Shown here piece after piece: positions 7,361 through 15,330 of a stretch of 64,000 nt of DNA. Position numbers and translations under genes: made by a program. The notes beneath the pieces were generated by a model that did no database searches, was not told the DNA's origin, and was given only the letters and a program-made list of their open reading frames with translations. Each line of letters opens with the position of its first letter. Positions within the stretch are counted from its first letter, which is position 1. This DNA is from JAABVD01 sp965204545 (GTDB lineage Bacteria > Verrucomicrobiota > Verrucomicrobiia > Opitutales > UBA2995), in NCBI GenBank assembly GCA_965204545.1, contig CBDBFA010000003.1, positions 1,922,001 to 1,986,000 of the forward strand, read 5' to 3'.

Positions 7361-8905
7361 ATGGTTTCGCTCACCGTTGATCTTCACCGCCTTTCAAAAT
7401 TCGTAAACCTGGCTTTGCCGGTTCTGGCCGTTCTCTTCTTGTTGGCCGGGAAATTCCTCTCTTTCTACTTACATTTTTTCACCGTAGCCTTCCTTTTTCT
7501 GTCCATCGTAAATTACTTTTTCCTGTACGTGCAGACGGAGCATTCCTTGCTGCGGAACTTTGGCATCGTGGCCCAGGGACGATACCTGATCGAGAGCGTC
7601 GGCCCCGAGTTACGCCAGTATCTGTTTGCCAGCGATACGGAGGAACGCCCGTTCAACCGGGTGGAACGCGCCGAAATTTATCGAAAGTCCAAGGATATCG
7701 ATTCGGCTTCCTTTTTTGGATCGCTAAAGCAATTCGATTCAACGGAGATCAAAATTCGGCACTCCATGTACCCGACCGATCGGGAGGATCTCATCCCTTA
7801 TTCCCTGACCTACGGAGAGGAGCGGGGCATTAAGAACGCCTATACCATAACAAAACCCATCATCATAAGCGCCATGAGTTACGGGTCCCTGGGCAGCCAG
7901 GCGGTCCGCTGCCTGGCCCGCGGAGCCAAAATGGCCGGAATTCCCATGAATACCGGTGAAGGCGGTTACCCCAAGTACCACTTGATGGAAGGATGCGATC
8001 TCATCTTTCAGATGGGAACGGCCAAGTTCGCCGTGCGCGATGCGGAAGGATTTCTCGATGAGGAGAAGCTGCGGGATCTGGCCGGCAAGGATGAGATTAA
8101 AATGATTGAAATAAAATTCTCCCAAGGGGCCAAGCCCGGTAAGGGGGGCCTGCTTCCCAAGGAAAAGTTGACGCCGGAAATTGCCGAATTGCGCGGTGTT
8201 CCCCTGGGCAAAGACGTGGTTTCCCCTCCCCACCACAAGGAGTGTAAGGACAAATCGACCACCGTATCCTTCATACGCCGGGTCCAGGAGGTTTCCGGGC
8301 TTCCGGTGGGAATCAAGTTCTGCGTGGGATCCTTCGAGGAGGTGGAAGACTTGGTCGGTGAGATGACGCGCCAAGACATATTCCCCGATTATATTTCAGT
8401 GGACGGGGCCGAAGGTGGAACCGGCGCCGCTCCCAAGGCGTTCATGGATCGGGTGGGAGTTCCGCTTTTTCCCGCTCTGGCCCGAGTAAACAATATTTTG
8501 TGTGAGGCGGGGGTGCGTGACCGGCTCAAACTCATGGCCGCGGGTAAGCTGATCAATCCCGGTCGGCAGATGCTGGCCTTTGCCCTCGGCGCCCAGGCCG
8601 TTTACACGGCGCGGGGATTCATGCTCTCCCTCGGTTGCATCCAAGCCCTGCAATGCGGCCAGAATACCTGCCCGATCGGCATTACCACCCACGACCCCTC
8701 TTTACAGAGAGGGCTCGATATCCCAACGAAAGCCACACGGGTCAGGAACTACGTGCACAATTTGGAACACGATTTGCACGAACTGCTCGCTGCCAGCGGC
8801 CGGAGTTCCTTCGATGAACTCACCATGAAGAACCTCTTTATTCCCGAAGACAGCACCCTGGCGCCACTGCTGGACCGCCAGAGCCAGTCTTCCACTTACA
8901 ACTGA
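7361..8905 (+). CDS. FMN-binding glutamate-synthase-like protein, membrane-anchored
   Basis: A 514-residue protein of the GltB-like family that lacks the glutaminase domain. The N-terminus has two hydrophobic segments (about residues 15-35 and 38-57), followed by the FMN barrel: PIIISAMSYGSLGSQAVRCLARGAKMAG, GEGGYP, EIKFSQGAKPGKGG, YISVDGAEGGTGAAP. Cysteines 426, 432 and 437 (CIQALQCGQNTC) follow the C-x5-C-x4-C 3Fe-4S pattern of glutamate synthase. It probably carries out a glutamate-synthase-type or related amino-acid reaction at the membrane, but the substrate of these stand-alone proteins is not established. A DoxX gene follows after 13 bp and is likely co-transcribed. Confidence 0.9.
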   Translation: MVSLTVDLHRLSKFVNLALPVLAVLFLLAGKFLSFYLHFFTVAFLFLSIVNYFFLYVQTEHSLLRNFGIVAQGRYLIESVGPELRQYLFASDTEERPFNRVERAEIYRKSKDIDSASFFGSLKQFDSTEIKIRHSMYPTDREDLIPYSLTYGEERGIKNAYTITKPIIISAMSYGSLGSQAVRCLARGAKMAGIPMNTGEGGYPKYHLMEGCDLIFQMGTAKFAVRDAEGFLDEEKLRDLAGKDEIKMIEIKFSQGAKPGKGGLLPKEKLTPEIAELRGVPLGKDVVSPPHHKECKDKSTTVSFIRRVQEVSGLPVGIKFCVGSFEEVEDLVGEMTRQDIFPDYISVDGAEGGTGAAPKAFMDRVGVPLFPALARVNNILCEAGVRDRLKLMAAGKLINPGRQMLAFALGAQAVYTARGFMLSLGCIQALQCGQNTCPIGITTHDPSLQRGLDIPTKATRVRNYVHNLEHDLHELLAASGRSSFDELTMKNLFIPEDSTLAPLLDRQSQSSTYN

Positions 8906-8918
8906 TACCCTACCCATA

Positions 8919-9317
8919 ATGAAAAACATAGTTTCCTGGATACTTCGAATTTTTGCCGCCGTCATTTTTACCCAGACCCTGTATTTCAAATTTACCGGCC
9001 ACCCGGACTCCGTGGAAATCTTTTCCGCCCTCGGCATAGAGCCCGGCGGACGAATTCTCATCGGGATACTCGAACTCGTTTCCGCCATACTTCTTATCGT
9101 TCCGGGTACCGTGGTTTACGGGGCCATCCTGGCTTGGGGAATAATGTCCGGAGCCATTATCGGCCATTGCACCGAAATCGGTTTCGAAGGCGATCACCTA
9201 TCCCTGTTTCTTCTCGGCGTGGCAGTCTGGCTCTGTGCTACCATACTCTTGGTATTACACCGCGACCAGTTGCCCTTCCTTCGCCACATGTTTGAAAAAC
9301 CGGATTCCTCGGCCTGA
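8919..9317 (+). CDS. DoxX-like small membrane protein
   Basis: A 132-residue protein with four predicted membrane segments. The start IVSWILRIFAAVIFTQTLYFKFTGHP and the later GRILIGILELVSAILLIVPG match the DoxX family layout (a conserved K-F-TG and a GxxELxxxxxLL segment). DoxX proteins are four-helix membrane proteins that often accompany redox enzymes. Here the gene lies 13 bp after a flavoprotein with an Fe-S cluster, which suggests partnership, though this is inference. No cofactor-binding cysteines stand out beyond single residues. Confidence 0.8.
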   Translation: MKNIVSWILRIFAAVIFTQTLYFKFTGHPDSVEIFSALGIEPGGRILIGILELVSAILLIVPGTVVYGAILAWGIMSGAIIGHCTEIGFEGDHLSLFLLGVAVWLCATILLVLHRDQLPFLRHMFEKPDSSA

Positions 9318-9352
9318 CCGGAGGGGCGTCTTACCAGTAGGCCTGACTACTC

Positions 9353-10939
9353 CTAAGTTTTGGCCTGCGCCGGAATTGAATTTCTGATTTCGTAGGTCTC
9401 GATCACGCCTGCGCCGATGCTGTCCCCCCAAACGTTGACGGAGGTCCGGAACCGGTCGAGCAACCAGTCGATGGCCAGAATCAAGGTGATTCCCTCCACC
9501 GGGAGGTCCACCGCCCGGAGGACGATTACCATGGTTACGAGGCCCGCTTCCGGGATCCCCGCTGCGCCTATAGCGGCCAGGGTCGCGGTCAGAACGACGA
9601 TCACCTGTTGGGCCGGATCCAGGGAAATTCCATAGACCTGGGCGATGAACATGACGGCTACCGCTTCGTAGAGCGCGGTGCCATCCATGTTGACGGTGGC
9701 GCCCAAGGGGAGAACAAAACTGGAGGTGCGTTTGGAGATTCCATTCTGGTTCTGGACCCCTTCCATAGTCAGGGGAAGGGTAGCGCTGGAACTCGCCGTG
9801 GAAAAGGCATTGAGCAAGGCGGTCGCCATTCCCTTGAAGTAGTTGAGTGGATTCCTGCGCCCAAAGAACAGCAGGATTAACGGCAATACGACTATGCCGT
9901 GCATACCCAGTCCCAGCAGGATGGTGGCGCTGTATTTGCCCACGGCGAGAAGTTCGGGCCAGAACCCGGCGAATCCCTTTGCTTCCCCGATCCGGCCCGC
10001 CACCAGGCCAAAGATGCCGATGGGCGCGAAATACATGATCCAGTGAACCAGTTTCATCACCGCTTGGTTCAACCCGGAGATGATAACGATTACCGGTTTG
10101 GCCACGTCGCCCAGGGTGGACAAAGCGGCCCCGATGAGGAGGGAGAAAAAGATCAAGGGCAGAATATCCATGTGCACCATGGCTTTAAAAACATTCGAGG
10201 GAATCATCCCCTCCTTGCCCGTCTCCTCGTTGCCGAGAAACACCTCCTTGATGGTGCCGCCCATGGTCCGCTCCGTTTTCCCCGACATCCTGGAGGCGAT
10301 GGGCAGGTCGATGCTTAATCCGCTACCCGAGCTTTCCAGCGCCAGGGTGGCAGGGCTGCCCTGAACAAATAAGAGCCGTTCGCCATTATCCGTGGTGACG
10401 TATTGGGCATCTTCAGACAACAACTGCCAAGCTCTAACGGTCACCACCCCTTCCGAAATCGATTCCACCTCCCCACGCACGTTCTGGTCCGTAAGGGTAA
10501 GGACGTAATTCGGGTTATAGGTCCGGCGAAATTCCCCATCCATTTCGACCGTGCGCATATCCTGACCGCTCAACGCGTAGTTCAGGTCGGGTCGCTCCTC
10601 CCCTTGGGAGAGCCCTTTCCCCGGCCGGATGACATTGACCAGAATCATCCCGAGAACAACCGAAATGGCTGTTGTCGCCATGTAGTAAACCACGGTCCTC
10701 CCGCCGATAGAGCCGATTTTCCGGATATCGCCTAAATTGGTTATCCCGACTATCATGGACAGGATGACCAATGGCACCACTATCATCATGAGCAGGTTCA
10801 GGAATATCTCGCCCAAAATTTTGGTGTGAATTGCCTGGTCCGGGGCAAAACCTCCAACGAGGACCCCGACGACGATGGCTATAACAATGCCGTAAAGCAG
10901 GCCGGTACTGACCTTTGGTTTATTTTTCTTATCGTTCAT
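9353..10939 (-). CDS. dicarboxylate/amino acid:cation symporter (DAACS) with extra periplasmic domain
   Basis: A 528-residue member of the GltP/DctA family (usual length 410-450). Core motifs include LNLLMMIVVPLVILSMIVGI, the serine-rich hairpin AFSTASSSATLPLTM, TVNMDGTALYEAVAVMFIAQ (the NMDGT motif), and the second hairpin IGAAGIPEAGLVTM. It takes up glutamate, aspartate or C4-dicarboxylates with Na+ or H+. Residues about 111-225, between membrane segments 3 and 4, are an insertion of roughly 100 polar residues with beta-type sequence, expected on the outer face. The start at 10939 is preceded by a 14-bp palindrome (10976-10989). Confidence 0.93.
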   Translation of the reverse strand: MNDKKNKPKVSTGLLYGIVIAIVVGVLVGGFAPDQAIHTKILGEIFLNLLMMIVVPLVILSMIVGITNLGDIRKIGSIGGRTVVYYMATTAISVVLGMILVNVIRPGKGLSQGEERPDLNYALSGQDMRTVEMDGEFRRTYNPNYVLTLTDQNVRGEVESISEGVVTVRAWQLLSEDAQYVTTDNGERLLFVQGSPATLALESSGSGLSIDLPIASRMSGKTERTMGGTIKEVFLGNEETGKEGMIPSNVFKAMVHMDILPLIFFSLLIGAALSTLGDVAKPVIVIISGLNQAVMKLVHWIMYFAPIGIFGLVAGRIGEAKGFAGFWPELLAVGKYSATILLGLGMHGIVVLPLILLFFGRRNPLNYFKGMATALLNAFSTASSSATLPLTMEGVQNQNGISKRTSSFVLPLGATVNMDGTALYEAVAVMFIAQVYGISLDPAQQVIVVLTATLAAIGAAGIPEAGLVTMVIVLRAVDLPVEGITLILAIDWLLDRFRTSVNVWGDSIGAGVIETYEIRNSIPAQAKT

Positions 10940-10975
10940 AGATGGGTCTTTTTCTACATGAACCTTATTAGCTTC

Positions 10976-10989
10976 TCAGGATTTCCTGA
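10976..10989. promoter_or_regulatory. palindromic operator candidate upstream of the DAACS symporter
   Basis: A perfect 6-bp dyad, TCAGGA-TT-TCCTGA, 36 bp upstream of the symporter ATG. On the minus strand TTGACT (10996-10991) and TAATAA (10970-10965) flank it like promoter elements, but their 20-bp spacing is longer than optimal. A repressor or activator site is possible. Confidence 0.35.
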
Positions 10990-11217
10990 AAGTCAATTCT
11001 TTGGGTATTTTTTAATTCCGGTTGCAAACTTGACCAAGTCAGGTGACATAAAGGTCCAGCGGATAGAATTTTGGTGGCGATCGCCCGGGAACACCAACTA
11101 ACCTTGGTGACCGCAGATGAACGGATCCTGAATTATGGACACGTCAGGACTTTGAAAGCAACGAGCTAGTGCAATGAGAAAATATCCGTGAAATCCGTGG
11201 TTTACTTTCATTCTTCT

Positions 11218-12405
11218 ATGCCCCAATCACGCTTGCCAGTCGTTCCATCCCTATTATTGGGAATCCTCATCGCCGGAATACCGGGCACCTGGGCTATTCC
11301 ATCCACCTCTGGGGAGGAAGTCCCCAAGGCCGCTGCAATATTCTCCCGCGTGGAAGCGCATGCCTTTCATCCTTTCAACGAAGAGCAGACCTTTACTCAT
11401 GATCGTGAACTGGGCCAAGCCGGCATCGCCGACCTGGACGATACGGATTGGCGGGTGCGCCTCCTGGCGGTTCGGGATCTGGTGCGGTTGGGACTCGAAG
11501 AAACGGAGGCCATAGCAGAGGGACTGTCCCACCCCGATAAACACGTCCGCCAGACCAGCGCCTTGGCTTTGGGCATTCTCAAGGCGGAATCGGCCCGGCC
11601 GCGATTGGAAGAACTGGCTCGGAAGGACTCCATTGCCATGGTGCGGTCTCAAGCCGTCATCGCTCTCGGACAAATGGAAGCAACCGCATCCCTGCCGTTT
11701 TTACGGAAACTTCTGCGGGAGGATGAATCGGGAGACGTCCGTCATCAGTGCCAACTGGCCATCGATCAGATAGAAAAGCGAATGGGAACCACTCCAGTCC
11801 AATTGTCGGCCTTCCAGGGGCTGGATGAGGACACTTTTGAAACGGTAGAGTTGGGAAAAACGGCTCCGGATTTCGAACTTGAGGATACGGAGGGGAACGT
11901 TTGGAAACTCAGCGACTTTCGCGGAAAGAAGTGGGTGGCGCTGATCTGGATTTTTGCAGACTGGTGTCCGGTGTGCCACAAGGAGTTTCGGGATTTATTA
12001 GGGATGGAGGCAGCATTTGCGGCGGAAGACGTGCAAGTATTTACCCTGGAATGCCACGACCGATTCCGGGGACGGGTCATGGTGGGAAAGGAACTGGATC
12101 CGGAATACTGGTTTTCCAAGCGCTCCTTTCGGAAAGTCTACACGGAACAGATCTGGTGGCCGCACCTGTTGGACCGGGCTGGGGCCGTGGGCGTCCGATA
12201 CGGAGTTGATCCCCTGGCCTTCGCGGTTCATGCCGAATACATCAACCGGCCGAGCACCGTCATTGTCGATCCGGAAGGGATCGTGCGGTTTGCCTACTAC
12301 GGGACCTACTGGGGCGACCGCCCCAAGATCGAAGAGATGCTCGATATGATCAAACACCGCCGCTTCGATTTCGAGCATCCCAAACGCCGGAAAGTAGGGG
12401 AGTGA
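11218..12405 (+). CDS. secreted HEAT-repeat / thioredoxin-fold (redoxin) fusion protein
   Basis: I chose the ATG at 11218, because an earlier in-frame GTG (11188) lies inside a dispersed repeat, and 11218 gives a good signal peptide (VPSLLLGILIAGIPGTWA). The 395-residue protein has HEAT-type repeats at about residues 55-185 (RLLAVRDLVRLG, VRQTSALALGILK, MVRSQAVIALGQME, VRHQCQLAIDQIE). An AhpC/Redoxin domain follows from about 205, with APDFELEDTEGNVWKLSDFRGKKWV and the cysteine pair C250-P-V-C253. The thioredoxin domain should catalyse thiol-disulfide or peroxide chemistry in the periplasm, and the HEAT part probably binds a partner protein. No partner is obvious nearby. Confidence 0.85.
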   Translation: MPQSRLPVVPSLLLGILIAGIPGTWAIPSTSGEEVPKAAAIFSRVEAHAFHPFNEEQTFTHDRELGQAGIADLDDTDWRVRLLAVRDLVRLGLEETEAIAEGLSHPDKHVRQTSALALGILKAESARPRLEELARKDSIAMVRSQAVIALGQMEATASLPFLRKLLREDESGDVRHQCQLAIDQIEKRMGTTPVQLSAFQGLDEDTFETVELGKTAPDFELEDTEGNVWKLSDFRGKKWVALIWIFADWCPVCHKEFRDLLGMEAAFAAEDVQVFTLECHDRFRGRVMVGKELDPEYWFSKRSFRKVYTEQIWWPHLLDRAGAVGVRYGVDPLAFAVHAEYINRPSTVIVDPEGIVRFAYYGTYWGDRPKIEEMLDMIKHRRFDFEHPKRRKVGE

Positions 12406-12711
12406 GAAAGGAAGAAGGAAGAAGGAAGAAGGATGAAGGTGGTGAGATTAATCGTGATTTGATCGATTGAAGGGAAGAAATTGACTCTCGCGAAGAACGC
12501 GAAGAACCGCAAAGAGGGAAGGAGGCGCACCTCTTATCCTTTGTGCCATCTCGCCTTGGCGAGATCCCATTCCTAATTCCTAATTGGCGCCCTCCCTGTC
12601 ACGCCGTAGCCCCAACGGGCGAAGGAGGATGGCACCTTTCCCATCCTTGGTATATTTTCGAGTTGACTCTGAATTATGCATGCATAAATCAGAGTTTAAC
12701 CGAATTTATGC
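12406..12711. other. repeat-rich intergenic region upstream of the first AAA ATPase
   Basis: 306 bp with a GGAAGAAGGAAGAAGG purine repeat (about 12411-12435), a GACTCTCGCGAAGAACGCGAAG-type repeat (about 12481-12520), an AATTCCTAATTCCTAATTGGCGCC run (about 12568-12592) and the TTATGCAT palindromes (12674-12713). No gene is seen. Confidence 0.65.
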
Positions 12712-12713
12712 AT
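12674..12713 (+). promoter_or_regulatory. TTATGCAT palindrome plus half-site at the ATPase start
   Basis: TTATGCATGCATAA (12674-12687) is a perfect 14-bp palindrome. The half-site TTATGCAT recurs at 12706-12713 and overlaps the ATG of the following ATPase gene. Such a palindrome plus half-site is a plausible autoregulatory operator or recognition site. Confidence 0.45.
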
Positions 12714-13842
12714 GAAGCGATACTTGGAAGAAATCATCCGGAAGGACCTTGCCGAGAAAATGGTTTTCCTGGGGGGTCCCAGGCAGGTGGGCAAGACGAC
12801 CCTTGCTTTGACGATTCTGGAAAATGGGGATGAACGGCATCCGGCTTATTTGAACTGGGATGACCTTCAGTCCCGTCGTATGTTATTAGAGGGGGCGCTT
12901 CCAGCGGTGGAGCCTTTGGTCATTTTGGATGAAGTCCATAAATACAAAGGCTGGAGGAATCTGGTTAAAGGCTTCTACGATATGAACAAGTCCAGGCGCC
13001 AGTTCCTGATTACGGGATCGGCGAGATTGGACCATTACCGACGCGGCGGCGACTCGTTGCAGGGACGTTATCATTACCATCGATTACATCCATTGTCCCT
13101 GCATGAACTGGGCCAAGGAGCGGGTAATGAGGAATGGGATGCATTGTTGAAGTTTGGAGGATTTCCCGAGCCCTATTTAAAGGCCAACACCCTGCATTGG
13201 AAACGCTGGCAACGCGAGCGACAAAGTCGGGTGATTCAGGAGGACTTGATCAACCTCGAACAAGTCAGGGAAGTATCGCAGTTGAGCTTGTTGGCCGATA
13301 TTCTTCCCGCTCGGGTTGGGTCTCCGCTATCGATCAACAACCTGCGTGGCGACTTATCCGTAGCCTTTGAAACGGCAGAGCGGTGGGTGACCATACTGGA
13401 GAATTTATATTACTGTTTCCGAATCCAACCTTTCGGATTGCCACGTTTGCGAGCAGCGAAGAAAAAGAAAAAGCTTTATATGTGGGACTGGTCTCTGTGC
13501 GCGGATGAGGGAGCTCGTTTCGAAAACCTGGTGGCCTCAAACCTGTTGAAATACTGTCATCGACACGAGGACCAGGAGGGCGACCGCATGGAGTTGAAGT
13601 TTATCCGCGATTCCCAGAGGCGTGAGATTGACTTTGTCGTGGTTCGAAATGGCCAACCAGAATTTGCCGTGGAATGCAAAAGTGGAGATCGGAGTTTAAG
13701 CCGAAACATTCGTTATTTTTCGCAACGCTCGAGTATCCCGAAATTTTATCAGGTGCACAGAGGGAAAACGGACCGGGAACACGCGTCCGTTCGAACGCGG
13801 ATATTGCCGTTTGCAATTTTTTCGCAGCTTCTGGGGGTTTGA
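12712..13842 (+). CDS. AAA_14 / DUF4143 family ATPase
   Basis: A 376-residue protein of the AAA_14-DUF4143 architecture. Walker A is GGPRQVGKTT (residues 21-30), Walker B is VILDEVHKYKGW (from residue 70), and an arginine-bearing ITGSARLD follows. The second half is the DUF4143 region, with HPLSLHEL, FPEPYLKA and a C-terminal REIDFVVVRNGQPEFAVECKSGD that resembles a PD-(D/E)xK nuclease core (D, then E-x-K). These genes are abundant, scattered and often lineage-specific; their function is not settled. This copy starts inside a palindromic motif and is followed 11 bp later by a 7-bp tandem repeat. A second, clearly different member lies at 16881-18029. Confidence 0.9.
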   Translation: MKRYLEEIIRKDLAEKMVFLGGPRQVGKTTLALTILENGDERHPAYLNWDDLQSRRMLLEGALPAVEPLVILDEVHKYKGWRNLVKGFYDMNKSRRQFLITGSARLDHYRRGGDSLQGRYHYHRLHPLSLHELGQGAGNEEWDALLKFGGFPEPYLKANTLHWKRWQRERQSRVIQEDLINLEQVREVSQLSLLADILPARVGSPLSINNLRGDLSVAFETAERWVTILENLYYCFRIQPFGLPRLRAAKKKKKLYMWDWSLCADEGARFENLVASNLLKYCHRHEDQEGDRMELKFIRDSQRREIDFVVVRNGQPEFAVECKSGDRSLSRNIRYFSQRSSIPKFYQVHRGKTDREHASVRTRILPFAIFSQLLGV

Positions 13843-13853
13843 AGAGTCTATTA

Positions 13854-13948
13854 CTGGATGCTGGATGCTCGATGCTGGATGCTCGATGCTCGATGCTCGA
13901 TGCTGGATGCTGGATGCTGGATGCTCGATGCTGGATGCTGGATGCTGG
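13854..13948. repeat. 7-bp tandem repeat with two alternating units
   Basis: Thirteen complete units plus four bases, each CTGGATG or CTCGATG. The units differ only at base 3 (G or C), and the order is G G C G C C C G G G C G G. The array begins 11 bp after the ATPase stop codon. A short frame through it would encode LDAGCSMLDAR-type repeats and is not taken as a gene. Confidence 0.95.
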
Positions 13949-13965
13949 TTCGTGACCTCACCGCA

Positions 13966-13990
13966 ATCGCGGGATAAACCCGCTCCTACA
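13966..13990 (-). repeat. single REP-like palindrome (minus orientation)
   Basis: The reverse complement reads TGTAGGAG followed by a GCGGG-TTTAT-CCCGC hairpin and GAT, the same 25-nt unit as the arms at 5326-5397. Together with the tandem repeat and short CTCTGTGG-type repeats it fills the 13843-14129 gap. Confidence 0.7.
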
Positions 13991-14129
13991 GCTTATCATG
14001 CATTTTCTCCCCATCTCTGCGCCCTCGGTGCATCCTCCCCCATTCCATCATTCCACTACTCCACCACTCCCTTCTCCCCTCTGTGCTCTCTGTGGCCTCT
14101 GTGGTTAATCCTCTTGAGCCATCTTCTTC

Positions 14130-15071
14130 TCAATAGGTAAAGGCGGAGCGCAGCAGGGCCAGGCTTTTGGGGATGGCGGTGCGGTAGTCCTCCATGCCTT
14201 CGAATTCCAGGGAGACCCAGCCCCGGTAATCGTGGGCGCGCAGCATCCGGGCAATTCTCGGGTAGTCCATTTCCAGGGTGTACCATTGTCCGCCGCCATA
14301 ATAGGTCTTGGCCTGCACAAAGTAGGCGTGTGGGGCCAATTCCTCCAATTGCTCGTAGCGCCTTTCCAGGAAATTACCGGTATCCAGGGTGACTTGCATC
14401 CAGGGTGAATCGACCGCCTCGACGACGCGAAGCACGCCCTTGGCGGTTAGGCCGAGCCCCCAGTGGTTTTCCAGACCCAGGACCACTCCATGCTTTTCCG
14501 CCGCCGGAATGCACTTTTCAAAGGCCTCGATGACCCAGGGGAAGGCGTCCTCATCCGTGTAACCTTCCAAGGGAGGCTCAATCCCCTTGTTGGCCATCAA
14601 ATCATCGAAACTGCGGGAGGTACCCCATCGGCCCGTGTTCACTCGCATGGTGGGTATGCCCAGGCGGGCGCAGAGTTCGATCTGCCCGATGGTAAGGTCG
14701 ACGTTCCTCTGCCGCTTGTCCCGGTCCGGCGAGACGAAACCCTGGTGGGTCGACATGGCGCAGAGGGGCAGACCCAGACGGAAGGCGTGCCGCTTGAGGG
14801 ATTGCAAGTAGGCGTTGCTGAGCAGGTCGTTCTGTTCAAATTGGTAGAGGAGCAACTCGACCCCATCGAAGCCGAAGTCGCTGGCGATACCGATGCAACG
14901 GTGCAGGTCGCGTAAATCATGGTTGCGGAAGCGCCAGAGCGAGTAAGTGGACAGGGCAATGGGATTGCCACGCGGCATATCCGCAGTAGAGGAATCGGCA
15001 TTTCCCAGTGTGGCCGATCCCGCCAGCGGCAGCGCCCCCACGGAAGTTTGAAGGAAGGTTCTGCGGTTCAT
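14130..15071 (-). CDS. secreted sugar phosphate isomerase/epimerase-like TIM-barrel protein
   Basis: The start is placed at the ATG 15071, giving MNRRTFLQTSVGALPLAG, a twin-arginine-type signal; the frame is open further upstream but into non-signal sequence. The 313-residue product is an AP-endonuclease-2/xylose-isomerase-like TIM barrel: DFGFDGVELLLYQFEQND, CAMSTHQGF, TMRVNTGRWG, VVLGLENHWGLG (metal-ligand Glu), VTLDTGNFLERR (Asp/Asn), and YRGWVSLEFEG near the end. These enzymes isomerise or epimerise sugars, or act as the partner of Gfo/Idh/MocA oxidoreductases in keto-sugar pathways. The gene is single, on the minus strand, between repeat tracts. Confidence 0.88.
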   Translation of the reverse strand: MNRRTFLQTSVGALPLAGSATLGNADSSTADMPRGNPIALSTYSLWRFRNHDLRDLHRCIGIASDFGFDGVELLLYQFEQNDLLSNAYLQSLKRHAFRLGLPLCAMSTHQGFVSPDRDKRQRNVDLTIGQIELCARLGIPTMRVNTGRWGTSRSFDDLMANKGIEPPLEGYTDEDAFPWVIEAFEKCIPAAEKHGVVLGLENHWGLGLTAKGVLRVVEAVDSPWMQVTLDTGNFLERRYEQLEELAPHAYFVQAKTYYGGGQWYTLEMDYPRIARMLRAHDYRGWVSLEFEGMEDYRTAIPKSLALLRSAFTY

Positions 15072-15183
15072 GGGTTTTGATATAAACGCCTTACCCTCGT
15101 CTACCAAGTAGAATTTCCCGCTTGAACCTGATTCGACTTTACCACAGATGGGCACGAATTGCGACCGATGGAGGAAAGGCGTT

Positions 15184-15330
15184 AGCCCGCATATTTCACA
15201 AATCTTCTACTGCGCTCCGGAATCTTGGCACTGGTGCGGACTTCGTTGGATTCGCCTGCCCGTGCTCCGCACAGTTGCAGGCCGACTTCGCAGGGTGTCG
15301 ACCCAGCTTCACCCGCTCATCGGCGCGGTC
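15184..15330 (+). repeat. truncated copy of the 180-bp palindromic element
   Basis: The left end AGCCCGCATATTTCACAAAT matches the terminal repeat of the element at 60210-60389, and 15290-15315 is identical to 60291-60316 (26 bp). The right arm is missing: similarity stops near 15330, where TonB-receptor-like sequence begins. Confidence 0.75.

Noticed and set aside
7081..7380. 99-codon frame upstream of the glutamate-synthase-like gene
   Set aside because: It runs through a REP-like inverted pair and overlaps the next gene's start; composition does not look protein-like.
10965..10996. Standard -35/-10 promoter for the symporter gene
   Set aside because: TTGACT and TAATAA are present but 20 bp apart, too long for a confident sigma-70 promoter call.
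11188..11217. Upstream GTG start for the HEAT-redoxin protein
   Set aside because: The GTG lies in a dispersed GTGAAATCCGTGG-type repeat and would bury the signal peptide; the ATG at 11218 fits better.
13854..13948. Possible CRISPR array
   Set aside because: The units are only 7 bp, directly adjacent and without spacers, and no cas genes are in the window.
13674..13955. 93-codon frame with LDAGCSMLDAR repeats
   Set aside because: It lies partly inside the ATPase gene in another frame, and its repeats simply translate the 7-bp tandem array. No ribosome site or homology is evident.
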